Counted from the first letter of the stretch, positions 16,514 to 26,759 are shown. The stretch: DNA of 64,000 nt from Amycolatopsis vastitatis (GCF_002234595.1 NZ_NMUL01000008.1:163408-227407); one strand, 5' to 3'. Notes: generated by a model from the sequence alone, not told the origin. Numbers and translations are program-made.

Positions 16514-16852
16514 ATGCTGGAAAAACTGCGTGCCGCCCGTGGTCACGAGGACGGCTTCACCCTCATCGAACTGCTCATCGTCGTGGTGATCCTCGGCGTG
16601 CTCGCCGCGGTCGCCGTGTTCGGCGTCCAGGCGTTCAACAACGAAGGCAAGGCCGCCGCCTGCGAGACCGACTGGAAGAGCGTCGAGACCGCCAATGAGG
16701 CCAGCTACGCCAAGACCGGCGCCTACGCCGCGAGCCCGGCGGCCCTCAAGACCGCCGGCTACCTGAAGGACGAGCCGTCGACCACGAACGGCTACACCAT
16801 CTCCATCGACGCGGCCGGTGTCGTCAAGGCAGCCGGTGCCTGCACCCACTGA
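16514..16852 (+). CDS. type IV major pilin
   Basis: 112 residues. A short leader ends in glycine (EKLRAARGHEDG) before FTLIELLIVVVILGVLAAVA: the class III signal, with cleavage after G14 and the Glu at +5 needed for assembly. The globular part is small with two cysteines (AAACETDW near 55 and GACTH at the end), as in minimal type IVa pilins. It is followed by a hairpin (16862-16889) that would favour pilin over the machinery genes. Confidence 0.9.
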   Translation: MLEKLRAARGHEDGFTLIELLIVVVILGVLAAVAVFGVQAFNNEGKAAACETDWKSVETANEASYAKTGAYAASPAALKTAGYLKDEPSTTNGYTISIDAAGVVKAAGACTH

Positions 16853-16861
16853 TGCCGCGCA

Positions 16862-16889
16862 CCGCGGGGTGGGGTGACCCACCCCGCGG
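16862..16889 (+). terminator. hairpin between pilin and pilT
   Basis: A perfect 12-bp stem (CCGCGGGGTGGG with 16878-16889) and GTGA loop lie ten bases after the pilin stop. As the downstream genes share the strand and are tightly coupled, it is probably a leaky terminator or mRNA end stabiliser. Confidence 0.6.
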
Positions 16890-16930
16890 CTCATCCGTCC
16901 GATGAGGACACCTCGCCCCGGAGGAGACCC

Positions 16931-18015
<1,085 letters not shown>

Positions 18016-18019
<4 letters not shown>

Positions 18020-19545
18020 GACTCCGCACCCAGCCCCGCGCCGTCGACCTCCGCACGGTGACCCCGGACCGCGCCGCGGCCGAGCTGCTCGGCGAGGCGC
18101 AGGCCCGCGAGCTCTGCGCGATCCCCCTGGCCGTCCGGGAAGACTCCGTCCTGGTCGCGGTCGCCGACCCGGGCACCGCGCCCGCGCTGCAGGCGGCGCT
18201 CGGCCGCCCGGTGACCGTCGCCGTCGCCGACCGCGCGGACATCCTGGCCACCATCGGCCGCACCTACCGGGCGCTCACCGGCGTCGACCAGCAGGTCAAG
18301 GCGTTCGAGGCGCGCGACGCCGTCCGGCGGGAGACCGCCCGCGCCGGTACTCCGGCGACCGCGAACGACGACGCGCCGGTCGTGCACGTCGTCGCGCTGA
18401 TGATCAAGCAGGCCCTGCGGGACCGGGCCTCGGACATCCACGTCGAGCCGCAGGCCGACCGGGTCCGCGTCCGCTACCGCATCGACGGCGTGCTCCACGA
18501 CGTCCTGGACCTGCCCGGCTCGATGGGGCCCGCGGTGACCAGCCGGATCAAGATCCTCGCCGGGATGAACATCGTCGAGCGCCGCCGTCCGCAGGACGGC
18601 CAGATCAGCATGGACGTCGAAGACCGGCCGGTGGACATCCGGGTGGCGACCACGCCCGTCGTGGGCGGCGAGAAGGTCGTGCTGCGGCTGCTGGACAAGA
18701 GCCGCCCGCTGTTCCGGCTGCCGCAGCTGGGCATGCCCGAAGAGATGGCCGCGCGCTACACGACGGTGCTGCAGTCGCCCTACGGCATGGTGATCTGCGC
18801 CGGGCCCACCGGCAGCGGCAAGACCACGACGCTCTACGGCTCGCTGGGCGAGCTGGACAGCAGCGAACGCAACATCATGACCATCGAAGACCCGGTCGAG
18901 TACACGATGTCCTCGATCAACCAGATCCAGATCAACGAGCAGGCCGGCGTCACCTTCGCCGACGGCCTCAAGTCGATCCTGCGGCAGGACCCCGACGTCA
19001 TCCTCGTCGGCGAGGTCCGTGACGTCGACACCGCGCGCATCGCCGTGCAGTCCGCGCTCACCGGGCACTTCGTGCTCTCGTCGCTGCACGCCACCGACGC
19101 CGCGTCGGCGCTGCACCGGCTGCTGGACATGGGGATCGAGAACTTCCTGGTCGCGTCGTCGGTGACCGCGGTGCTGGCCCAGCGGCTCGTCCGGCGGATC
19201 TGCCTGCGCTGCCGCGAGTACTACGACCCGTCCGCCGAAGAACTGTCCTTTCTGGACTCTCTCGGCGCGGACGGGCCCGACGGCGGGTTCGTCCGCGGCG
19301 CGGGCTGCAACTTCTGCACCCAGACGGGGTTCCTCGACCGCACCGGCGTCTACGAGCTGATGCCGGTCAGCGAAGGGATCCGCACGCTGGTGCTGGAGAG
19401 CGCGCCGCACCGCGAGGTCCACGAGCTGGCCCGCAAGGAGGGCTTGCGGACGCTGCAGGACGAGGCCCTGCGGCTGGTCGCCGAGGGCGTCACCACCCCG
19501 GCCGAAGTGCTGCGGTCGATCTACCTCACCGGAGGGGCCCGATGA
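18016..19545 (+). CDS. pilB: type IV pilus assembly ATPase
   Basis: 509 residues. A shortened GspE-N/MshEN-type domain comes first, then the ATPase with Walker A GPTGSGKTTT (about 263-272), EDPVEYTM, VILVGEVRDVDTA and HFVLSSLHATDAAS. The zinc tetracysteine of PilB/GspE is present (CLRC at 396-399 and CNFC at 431-434). It drives pilin polymerisation. It is flanked by four-base overlaps with pilT and pilC. Confidence 0.93.
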
Positions 19546-20747
19546 ACCGGTACGCCTACGTCGCCACCGGCCCGGACGGCCGGCGGACCAGCGGGGTCCA
19601 GAAAGCCGCCGACGCCGACTCCGCCGTCCTCACGCTGTACGAACGCGAACTGCGGGACATCGAGATCAGCGAGAAGAAGAGCGTGCTGCGCCTCGAGCTG
19701 ACCGCGCCCCGGGTCAAGCGCGAGGTCGTCATGCACCTCTCCCGCCAGCTCGGCGCGTTCGTCAGGGCCGGGGTGCCGCTCATCGACGCCGTCCGCATCC
19801 TCGGCGACGAGACGTCGAACTCCTCGGTGACGCGGATGCTGCGGTCGGTGGAACAGGGCTTGCGCGGCGGCGACCGGCTGTCCGACTGCGTCGACCGGCA
19901 CCCGAAGATCTTCCCCGAGTTCTACCGCGAGATCCTGCGTTCGGCCGAGCTGACCGGGCAACTCGACGTCGTCCTCGACCGGCTCGCCGGCTACCTGGAG
20001 CGCGACCTCGAAGCCCGCCGCCGGGTCAAGGCCGCGCTGATCTACCCGGCGATGATCGCGCTGATGTCGGTGGTCACCGTGGTCGTGCTCGCCACCTTCG
20101 TGCTGCCGCGGTTCCGGACGTTCTTCGCCAGCCTCGACGCGAAGCTGCCGCTGCCGACGCGGATGCTGCTGGGCTTCACCGACTTCCTCGGCCAGTGGTG
20201 GTGGGCACTCCTGGCGGGGCTCGCGGCCGGCATCGCGCTCTACGCCGTCGCCGTCCGGACGCCCGGCGGCCGGTACGCCCGTGACAGCGTGCTGCTCACC
20301 ATCCCGGCGGTCGGCCCGGCCGTGCGGCACGCGCTCGTCGAGCGGTTCTGCCGGATCCTGGCGTCGATGGTGGGCGCCGGCGTCCCATTGCCCGAGGCCC
20401 TGCGGGTCGCGACGGACTCCCTGCGCAACCGCGTGTTCATGCGCGCGCTGGCCCGGGTCGCGCACGCCGTGCTCGAAGGCGAGGGCCTGGCCCGCCCGCT
20501 CACCGGCTCCGGGCTGTTCCCGGTGACGGCCGCGCAGATGATCCGCGTCGGTGAGGACACCGGCACCCTCGACACCCAGCTCGAGGTCACCGCCCAGTAC
20601 TACGAAGGCGAGCTGGACTACCGGCTCAAGAAGCTCACCGCGCTGTTCGAACCGGTCGTCATCGTGGTGATGGGGCTGGTCGTCGGGTTCGTCGCGGTCG
20701 CGCTGGTGTCGGCGATGTACGGCATCTTCGACCAGGTGCACGTCTGA
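19542..20747 (+). CDS. pilC: type IV pilus platform protein
   Basis: 401 residues, standard length. Two T2SF domains are arranged as in GspF/PilC: RQLGAFVRAGVPLIDAVRIL with MIALMSVVTVVVLATFVLP, then CRILASMVGAGVPLPEALRV with VIVVMGLVVGFVAVALVSAM. It is the inner-membrane platform that links PilB/PilT to the fibre. The N-terminal region, MNRYAYVATGPDGRRTSGV, is the usual short cytoplasmic start. Confidence 0.92.
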   Translation: MNRYAYVATGPDGRRTSGVQKAADADSAVLTLYERELRDIEISEKKSVLRLELTAPRVKREVVMHLSRQLGAFVRAGVPLIDAVRILGDETSNSSVTRMLRSVEQGLRGGDRLSDCVDRHPKIFPEFYREILRSAELTGQLDVVLDRLAGYLERDLEARRRVKAALIYPAMIALMSVVTVVVLATFVLPRFRTFFASLDAKLPLPTRMLLGFTDFLGQWWWALLAGLAAGIALYAVAVRTPGGRYARDSVLLTIPAVGPAVRHALVERFCRILASMVGAGVPLPEALRVATDSLRNRVFMRALARVAHAVLEGEGLARPLTGSGLFPVTAAQMIRVGEDTGTLDTQLEVTAQYYEGELDYRLKKLTALFEPVVIVVMGLVVGFVAVALVSAMYGIFDQVHV

Positions 20748-21187
20748 TGCGCGCCGGCGACCGGGGCGAAAGCCTCCTCGAACTGCTGGTCGCGGTCGCG
20801 ATCCTGGGCGTCGCGGTCGCCGCGATCGTCGGTGGCATCGGGGTTTCGGTGCTGATGTCCGACATCCACCGCAAGCAGGCGACCGCGGGCGCGGGCGTGC
20901 GCGACTTCGGCGAGGCGATCGAGAACCAGGTCATGGCGGGCGGGTACTTCGCGTGCGCGGCGCCCGCGAAGTACGCGGCTCCGGCCGGGTTCACCGCGCC
21001 GGCGGGGTTCACCAGCTCGGTGGCTTCGGTGAAGTACTGGACCGGCTCCGCGTGGGCCGCGACCTGCGGCACCGACAGCGGGTTGCAGCAGCTGACCCTC
21101 CAGGTCGCCAGCGGGGACGGACGCGCGAACGAGAAGCTGGTCGTCGTCGTGCGCAAGCGCTGCGGGCTCGGGGAGGCCCCGTGCTGA
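20747..21187 (+). CDS. prepilin-like minor pilin (PilV/GspI type)
   Basis: 146 residues. The leader MRAGDRG precedes ESLLELLVAVAILGVAVAAI with Glu at +5, so it is a class III signal substrate. The soluble part contains a short duplicated Ala-Pro-Ala-Gly-Phe-Thr block (about residues 72-84) and several cysteines. The start codon overlaps the pilC stop by one base. It is probably a tip or priming subunit. Confidence 0.78.
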   Translation: MRAGDRGESLLELLVAVAILGVAVAAIVGGIGVSVLMSDIHRKQATAGAGVRDFGEAIENQVMAGGYFACAAPAKYAAPAGFTAPAGFTSSVASVKYWTGSAWAATCGTDSGLQQLTLQVASGDGRANEKLVVVVRKRCGLGEAPC

Positions 21188-21807
21188 GCCGCCGGTCCGA
21201 CGCCGGGTTCACTGTCGTCGAGCTGCTGGTCGTCATCGTCATCCTCGGCGTGATCGCGGTGCCGATCGCCAACGTCGTGATCGGCGCGATCAGGAACACC
21301 GACACCACCTCCGCGCGGCTCGCCGTCTCGCACGACGCCCAGCAGAGCGCGGCCTTCTTCGCCCAGGACGTCGCCGCCGTCGGCCTGCGGGACTACTCGG
21401 GGCAGATCGCGAACGGCGCCGTGCCGTACTCGCCGTCGATCCAGCTCGGAGCGGCTTACGACGCCGGCGGTCAGGTCTGCGGCACGGCGGCAACACCGGT
21501 TTCGCTCGTGCGGCTGCTGTCCGACGACTGGGACACCACGACCCCGGCCGCGACCCGGCGCACCGCGATCGTCGCCTACTACCTGGCCGGGACCGAACTG
21601 CACCGCCTGCGCTGCCTGGGCTCCGCGACCCCGGTGTCCGACGCGGCCGTCGCGCACCACGTCCAGCCCGGTACTCCGGCGGTGACCTGCTCCAGCACGT
21701 GCACCGGCGCCGCCGTGCCGCTGTGGGTGAAGCTCACCTTCACCGCCGTCGCGCGCAACGCCGACCCCTACCCCATCACCCTGTTCGGGCAACGGAGGCA
21801 GACATGA
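21181..21807 (+). CDS. prepilin-like minor pilin (PilW/GspJ type)
   Basis: 208 residues from a GTG overlapping the previous gene by seven bases. Leader VLSRRSDAG, then FTVVELLVVIVILGVIAVPI with Glu at +5. The remainder is a larger globular domain with paired cysteines (GQVCGTA, LRCLG, TCSSTC). It is probably a minor pilin acting with the 20747 and 21804 products. Confidence 0.78.
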   Translation: MLSRRSDAGFTVVELLVVIVILGVIAVPIANVVIGAIRNTDTTSARLAVSHDAQQSAAFFAQDVAAVGLRDYSGQIANGAVPYSPSIQLGAAYDAGGQVCGTAATPVSLVRLLSDDWDTTTPAATRRTAIVAYYLAGTELHRLRCLGSATPVSDAAVAHHVQPGTPAVTCSSTCTGAAVPLWVKLTFTAVARNADPYPITLFGQRRQT

Positions 21808-23804
21808 AGCGCCGGTGGAAAGGCGACGACTCCGGGGCCGCGCTGCCGCTGGTGCTCATCCTGGTCACGGTGATCGCGGTGGTGACCGGCGCGCTGCTGT
21901 CCTTCGCCGACACCAGCGTCCGGACCACCGTGAACCTCCGCGACCAGGCCGCCTCGGCCTACACGGCCGACGGCGCGTTGCAGGCGGCGGTCAACCAGAT
22001 CCGCACCAGCACCTTCACCGGGGCCGCGGGACAGCACTGCTTCGGCGCGTCCGACACGCTGAACCTGCCGGACTCCGGGGGCGGCGCGGCGGCCGTGTCG
22101 TGCACCGCCGACCCGGCGAAGGTACTGATCCAGTGCCCGTCGCTGAGCGTGTGCAACCGCCCGGGCAGCGCCATCCTCACCCTCGGCACCGGGGGCGAGG
22201 ACGGGCTCAACATCCAGCAGCCGACCGGCTCGTCGTTCAAGGTCCACGGCGTCGTCTACTCGAACTCGAACATCAACGTCGTCAACGGCTCGCTCGACAC
22301 CAACACCGCCGTGTACGCGCGCGGCGCCTGCTCGGGGACGATCCGCAGCACGCCCGCGGCGTCCTGCGGCTACGGCGGGTCGAGCCTCGGCGCCGACCCC
22401 GGGTACGCGCCGGCGCTGACGTCGGTGCCGCCGCGCCAGAACCTGCCCGCCTGTACCAAGTCCGGTTCGCTGGTCACCTTCCAGCCCGGGTACTACGACG
22501 ACGCGGCCGGGCTGTCGGCGATGATGTCGAGCAGCAGCAAGTGCAAGGACAGCACGTTCTGGTTCACGCCCGGCGCGTACTACTTCGACTTCCACAACAG
22601 CGCCGCGGCCCGGCCGCCGTCGCTGCCCGGAGGCGACGACGTGTGGACGGTCGACAACGGGTTCCTGGTCGCGGGCACGCCGGTGGACGGAAGCGGGCGG
22701 ACCATCGCCAAGCCGGCGGTCCCGGCGAACATCCCCGGGGCGTGCGACAACCCGATCGACGACGCGAAGGCGGTCGGCGTCCAGTTCGTCTTCGGCGGCG
22801 ACAGCCGGCTGGCGGTGAAGGCCGGGCAGGTGGAGATCTGCGGCACCTACAGCGCGGACCACCCGCCGGTCGCCGTCCACGGCCTGACCTCGGGCACGGA
22901 GTCGCCGGTGACCGCGGCGCTCACCCCGTCCGGCACGCCGACCGGCACCTTCACCACTGCCCCGGCGGGCAGCCTGTCCACTGTGGACGGCAATCTCGCC
23001 ACCTGGACCGCGAACGGCAACGGCAACCAGAGCGCCACCGTGACCGCGACCGGGTACGCCCCGGCCACGGCGATCCCGGCGGGGTCCCTCCTCACGTCGG
23101 CGCGAGTCCGCGTGGTGCACGGCAACGACAACGGGTCGAGCCAGGACAACCTCTCCGTCCAGCTCGGCACCGACAAGTTCACCGTGCCCGCCTACCCGGA
23201 CAAGGTGCTGCACACCGACCTCGTCGACGTCAGCACGCCGGCCCTCGCGCAGCAGGTGTACGACGGCACGTTCACCGGTGCCCAGCTGAGCTACACGGCG
23301 GCGCTGAAGCACAAGGGCACCGAACAGGTCGACGCGCTGCGGCTGGAACTCGGCTACACCCCGCCCGCGCTGCGCGCCGAAAGCGGGTGCACGCAGCTGC
23401 CGTACACGACCAGCGCGGCGTGCGCGCTGCTGACGTCGGTGAACAACTCCGGCAACCGGTTCTACGTGCAGGGGACGACGTACGCGCCGAAGGCCGCCCT
23501 GGACATCACGCTGAACAACGCCACCGAGCCGATCTTCCGCTTCGGCGTGATCGCCCGCTCGTTGTGGGTGAAGGAAACCGGGAGCGTGACGTTCACCGGC
23601 GCGGTGATCGAGGTCCCGGACGACTCCCCCGGCTTCGTCTTCGGGGTCTACCTGTCCGCGTACGTCTGCCCCGGCGCGGGGCCGTGCGCACTGGTCGGCA
23701 CCCCGGCGGCCAGGGCCCGGGTGGCCTATGTGGACGGTGATCCGACGAACCCGGTCGCCGGGGCGAGACAGGTGTCGGTCCTCAGCTGGTCCGGGAACCG
23801 CTGA
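21804..23804 (+). CDS. large PilX/adhesin-like surface protein of the pilus locus
   Basis: 666 residues. A single N-terminal hydrophobic helix (DSGAALPLVLILVTVIAVVT) after a short basic leader resembles PilX-type minor pilins, although the G|xxxxE pattern is imperfect. The soluble part is long and Ser/Thr/Gly-rich with many cysteines (for example SCTADPAKV, IQCPSLSVC, GACSGTIRS). A middle segment near residues 360-530 looks like an inserted beta-sandwich (TGTFTTAPAGSLSTVDGNL). It overlaps the upstream gene by four bases. A pilus-tip adhesin role is inferred. Confidence 0.65.
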   Translation: MKRRWKGDDSGAALPLVLILVTVIAVVTGALLSFADTSVRTTVNLRDQAASAYTADGALQAAVNQIRTSTFTGAAGQHCFGASDTLNLPDSGGGAAAVSCTADPAKVLIQCPSLSVCNRPGSAILTLGTGGEDGLNIQQPTGSSFKVHGVVYSNSNINVVNGSLDTNTAVYARGACSGTIRSTPAASCGYGGSSLGADPGYAPALTSVPPRQNLPACTKSGSLVTFQPGYYDDAAGLSAMMSSSSKCKDSTFWFTPGAYYFDFHNSAAARPPSLPGGDDVWTVDNGFLVAGTPVDGSGRTIAKPAVPANIPGACDNPIDDAKAVGVQFVFGGDSRLAVKAGQVEICGTYSADHPPVAVHGLTSGTESPVTAALTPSGTPTGTFTTAPAGSLSTVDGNLATWTANGNGNQSATVTATGYAPATAIPAGSLLTSARVRVVHGNDNGSSQDNLSVQLGTDKFTVPAYPDKVLHTDLVDVSTPALAQQVYDGTFTGAQLSYTAALKHKGTEQVDALRLELGYTPPALRAESGCTQLPYTTSAACALLTSVNNSGNRFYVQGTTYAPKAALDITLNNATEPIFRFGVIARSLWVKETGSVTFTGAVIEVPDDSPGFVFGVYLSAYVCPGAGPCALVGTPAARARVAYVDGDPTNPVAGARQVSVLSWSGNR

Positions 23805-23807
23805 CGG

Positions 23808-24587
23808 TCAGGCCAGGCCGGCCAGCCGCTGGTAGGCCTGGCTCAGCGGCCCGGCCGCGAAGATCGCCACCAGCGCCCCGGCGATCATGAACGGCCCGAA
23901 CGGCAACGCCGTCTTGCGGCCGCCCTTGCCCGTCGCCAGCACCACGACACCGGCCACCGCGCCGAGCAGGAAGCCGCCGAACGCGCCGATGAGCAGCGCC
24001 GGCCAGGAGACGTAGGCCAGGACGCCGCCCAGGATGCCCGCGAGCCGGACGTCACCGAAGCCCATGCCCGCCGGGTACGCCAGCGCGAGGACGAGGTAGA
24101 AGCCGAACAGCGCGACGCCACCGATCCCCGCGCGGGCCAGTGACCACCAGTCGTCGCGCCACCAGGCCGACACCGTCAGCAGGACCGCGAGCACGGGGTA
24201 GGACGGCAGCACGATCGCGTTCGGCAGACGGCGGCAGTCGAGGTCGATCAGGGCGAGCGCGATCCCGATCGCGCCGAAGTACAGGAACGCGGGCAGGTCC
24301 GACGGGCCGAACCGCAGCGCCAGCAGCGCGAACAGCACGCCGGTGCCCAGCTCGACCAGGGGGTAGCGGACGCTGATCCGCCCGCCGCAGCCCGCGCACC
24401 GGCCGCGCAGGACCAGCCAGCCGAAGACGGGGACGTTGTGCCGGGCGCGGATCTCCTGCCCGCAGTCCGGGCAGCGCGACGGCGGCCGGACCACCGACTC
24501 GCCCCGCGGCACCCGGTGGATCACGACGTTCAGGAACGACCCGACGAGCAGGCCGAGCACCCCCGCCACCACGACCGGCACCGCCAT
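23808..24587 (-). CDS. pilD: prepilin peptidase (A24 family)
   Basis: 259 residues from ATG 24587 (GGAGGGG upstream). Two CxxC pairs bind zinc in the N-terminal methylase-type domain (CPDCGQEIRARHNVPVFGW, then CAGCGG). The two catalytic aspartates are present in ALIDLDCRRLPNAIVLP and GMGFGDVRLAG (the GxGD motif). Several membrane helices follow. It would cleave and methylate the three prepilins here. It converges on the adhesin gene with three bases between stops. Confidence 0.93.
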   Translation of the reverse strand: MAVPVVVAGVLGLLVGSFLNVVIHRVPRGESVVRPPSRCPDCGQEIRARHNVPVFGWLVLRGRCAGCGGRISVRYPLVELGTGVLFALLALRFGPSDLPAFLYFGAIGIALALIDLDCRRLPNAIVLPSYPVLAVLLTVSAWWRDDWWSLARAGIGGVALFGFYLVLALAYPAGMGFGDVRLAGILGGVLAYVSWPALLIGAFGGFLLGAVAGVVVLATGKGGRKTALPFGPFMIAGALVAIFAAGPLSQAYQRLAGLA

Positions 24588-24661
24588 CGGGCCCCTCCTC
24601 CGACCGCGGACACGAACCCCGCAGATCTTGCCCGACGCAGCCCCGGCCCGCGACCGGGCCA

Positions 24662-24820
24662 CCACCCCCGTGATCGGAGGGGCATCACCCGTGATTGAGC
24701 AGGCATCACGTGTGATTGGCGGGGCATCACGGTGATGCCCCTCTGATCACGAGTGATGCCTCTCCCATCACGGGTGATGCCCCTCCGGACACGCGAGATG
24801 CCCCTGGGGACACCGGGCGG
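24662..24820. repeat. 21-bp-phased palindrome array
   Basis: Five copies of CATCAC-N1-2-GTGAT start at 24683, 24704, 24725, 24745 and 24766, a period of 21, 21, 20 and 21 bases (two helical turns). Degenerate copies continue the same phase at 24662, 24787 and 24808. The eight-base spacers are purine-rich GGGG-type on the left and CCCC-type on the right, so the whole array has rough dyad symmetry. It lies between the divergent pilD and universal stress protein genes, directly upstream of the -10 of the latter. Confidence 0.85.
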
Positions 24821-24823
24821 GCC

Positions 24824-24829
24824 TAGAGT
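24824..24829 (+). promoter_or_regulatory. -10 box giving a leaderless usp mRNA
   Basis: TAGAGT ends seven bases before ATG 24837 and there is no ribosome site. The phased array lies immediately upstream, where an activator or repressor would sit. Confidence 0.5.
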
Positions 24830-24836
24830 GCTGGGG

Positions 24837-25700
24837 ATGAGCGCTGGAACTCCGCCGCCGATCGTCACCGGGGTGGACGGGTCGGCCGAGTCGCTCGACG
24901 CCGTCCGGTGGGCCGCGCGGACCGCCCGCCTGCGGAACGCGCCGCTGGAGATCGTCCACGCCCTCGACGTCTCCGCGCTGCTCGCGGGCGGGGTCGTGCC
25001 GCCGCCGGACGAGATGGTGGACGCCCTGCGAGCCCGGGGGCGGCGCGCGCTGAGGACCGCGCAGGAGCTCGCCGCCGCACAAGGCGTTCCCAGCGCCGTC
25101 ACCCGGCTCGATCCCGACCGCGCCGCCCAGTCGCTGGTCGAAGCGTCGAGGACGGCCGCGCTGCTCGTCGTCGGGTCGACCGGGCACGGCAGGCTGACCA
25201 GCCTGCTCGCCGGCTCGGTCGCGGCCGCCGTGGGTACCCACGCCCACTGCGACACCGTCGTCGTCCGCGGGGACAGCTGGGACGAACCGGCCGCGGCCGG
25301 CCGTCCGGTCGTCACCGGCATCGACGGCAGCGAGGCCGGCGCCCGGGTCCTGGCGGCGGCCCTCGCCGAAGCGCGCACCCGCCGGGCGCCGCTGGTCGTC
25401 CTGCACGCCTGGGCGGACACCCCGCCGCCGCACCCGGACCCGCGGTGCGTCACCGAAGCCGGGCAGCGGCTGCTCGGCGAGCGCGTCCTCGCCCACGACA
25501 CCGGCGACGTCGAAGTCGAGCGGGTCGTGGTCCACGCCCACCCGCGGCGGGAGCTGGTCGAGCGCAGCGGCACCGCCCAGCTCGTCGTCGTCGGCGACCG
25601 CGGCCGCGGCGGTTTCCCCGGCCTGCTGCTCGGCTCGACCGGCCACGCCCTCCTGCACCACGCCGCCTGCCCGGTCCTGCTGGTGCGCACGACCGCCTGA
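24837..25700 (+). CDS. tandem universal stress protein (UspA x2)
   Basis: 287 residues made of two UspA domains. Each has the ATP-binding signature: GSTGHGRLTSLLAGS in domain 1 and GDRGRGGFPGLLLGS in domain 2, plus VTGVDGSAESLDAV and VTGIDGSEAGARVL starts. The tandem form is common in actinobacteria and linked to hypoxia or dormancy. An in-frame extension back to 24753 would encode the repeat array as MPL heptads; it was rejected because the -10 and the family start support 24837. Confidence 0.88.
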   Translation: MSAGTPPPIVTGVDGSAESLDAVRWAARTARLRNAPLEIVHALDVSALLAGGVVPPPDEMVDALRARGRRALRTAQELAAAQGVPSAVTRLDPDRAAQSLVEASRTAALLVVGSTGHGRLTSLLAGSVAAAVGTHAHCDTVVVRGDSWDEPAAAGRPVVTGIDGSEAGARVLAAALAEARTRRAPLVVLHAWADTPPPHPDPRCVTEAGQRLLGERVLAHDTGDVEVERVVVHAHPRRELVERSGTAQLVVVGDRGRGGFPGLLLGSTGHALLHHAACPVLLVRTTA

Positions 25701-25763
25701 AGGGAAGCGGAACGGAAGCGGCACCGGGCAGGATGGCGGGCGAAAGCGAGTGGGAGGAAAACC

Positions 25764-26180
25764 ATGAAGACTGCGGTACAGGCCGGGCTGGTCGCGCTGC
25801 TGGCCGGCGCGACGGTGCTGGTGGCCCCGGCGCAGGCGGCCACGACCGTCCAGCGGACGGCCGTCTGCCAGAACGGCGACTTCCAGGGCAGTTTCACCCT
25901 CCGGTACGAGATTTCCGGTGGCTACTACCACCTGATCGGCGGGACGACCACGTCGGGGCCGTACATCGGGGACTCCGCGGGCACCGTCGCCCTGCGGATC
26001 TCCTACCGCAGCGGGACGACGGTGCGCACGGTCTACACGCGGTCGGTGCCGACGACGACCGGGAGCACCAGCTTCGCCATGCCTTCGGGCACCGATGTGC
26101 CGACCAGGTCTTTCGGCACCGCGTCGACGACCTTCGACAACGGCGTGGCTTCCTGCGTCGCCACGGTGCCGCTCACGTAA
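25764..26180 (+). CDS. small secreted protein, unknown
   Basis: 138 residues with a clear Sec signal (MKTAVQAGLVALLAGATVLV, cleavage after AQA) and a GGGAGG ribosome site. The mature domain is beta-rich (GSFTLRYEISGGYYHLIGGT) with two cysteines near the ends (AVCQNGD, VASCVA), suggesting one disulphide. No family recognised. A strong hairpin follows. Confidence 0.65.
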   Translation: MKTAVQAGLVALLAGATVLVAPAQAATTVQRTAVCQNGDFQGSFTLRYEISGGYYHLIGGTTTSGPYIGDSAGTVALRISYRSGTTVRTVYTRSVPTTTGSTSFAMPSGTDVPTRSFGTASTTFDNGVASCVATVPLT

Positions 26181-26184
26181 GGGC

Positions 26185-26230
26185 GTCGTGAGTGAGTAAC
26201 AGTGTTAGAACACTGTTACTCACTCACGAC
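26185..26230. terminator. 22-bp perfect hairpin terminator
   Basis: Perfect arms at 26185-26206 and 26209-26230 flank a two-base centre (AG). The outer stem CGTGAGTG and the TTAGAA centre recur in the partial hairpin at the window's right edge (63970-64000), so this belongs to a repeated terminator family. Confidence 0.85.
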
Positions 26231-26333
26231 CGCCTCGGCGTCCGGCGGGTCGCCCGGCCGCGCCGCAGCACCGGCTACGGCGCGCCGGGCTGCGGCGGGA
26301 CCGCACTGGGTCCCGCCGGGCCGTGACCCGGGT

Positions 26334-26759
26334 TCAGCAGCTCGAGTGCTGGATGGTCTTGAAAATGTTGACAGCGCTGAAGAGCCCCGCGTCGTAGGTG
26401 AAGTGCTTGCCCCACGGGTAGTGCGGCGGCGGGTTGCCGTCGTTCATCCGCGGACTGTCGAACGTGCCCGCCGAGAACAGCTGTGTCCCGGCCGTGGTCT
26501 TGAAGTCGAAGCTGGAGTGCCAGACGTCGCCGGAGTGCGTGTGGTAGGTCAGCGTCGTCGCGCTCCAGTCACCCGTGCCGTCCGAGCGGATGATGATGGT
26601 TCCGTTGTCCTGCTGACAGTCGCCGACGTGCAGCTCGCCCCAGGTCGCGCTCTTCACCTCGAGCGTGGTGGCCTGGGCCGCCGGGGCACCCGCCAGCACC
26701 GCCGTGCCCGCCGCCGCGGCGGCGAGAACCGGTGCGAGACCCCGAATCATGCGTTTCAT
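26334..26759 (-). CDS. small secreted protein, DUF6294-like
   Basis: 141 residues. Signal peptide MKRMIRGLAPVLAAAAAGTA to AAQA. The mature part starts WGELHVGDCQQDNGTIIIRS and ends in SSC, with a WGxLxxGDC opening that I associate with DUF6294 (moderate certainty). Two cysteines may pair. Of two nearby ATGs the inner one at 26759 was chosen because GGGAGG is six bases upstream; the outer one abuts it. Three SARP-like heptamers lie about 70 bases upstream. Confidence 0.6.
   Translation of the reverse strand: MKRMIRGLAPVLAAAAAGTAVLAGAPAAQATTLEVKSATWGELHVGDCQQDNGTIIIRSDGTGDWSATTLTYHTHSGDVWHSSFDFKTTAGTQLFSAGTFDSPRMNDGNPPPHYPWGKHFTYDAGLFSAVNIFKTIQHSSC

Noticed and set aside
21699..21803. Upstream extension of the PilX-like gene
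   Set aside because: The frame overlaps the minor pilin gene; ATG 21804 gives the four-base overlap and the expected short leader.
24662..24820. CRISPR array
   Set aside because: Repeat units are 12-13 bases with eight-base non-unique spacers and dyad symmetry; no cas genes.
24753..24836. N-terminal extension of the universal stress protein
   Set aside because: It would encode the repeat array as MPL heptads and lies upstream of the likely transcription start.
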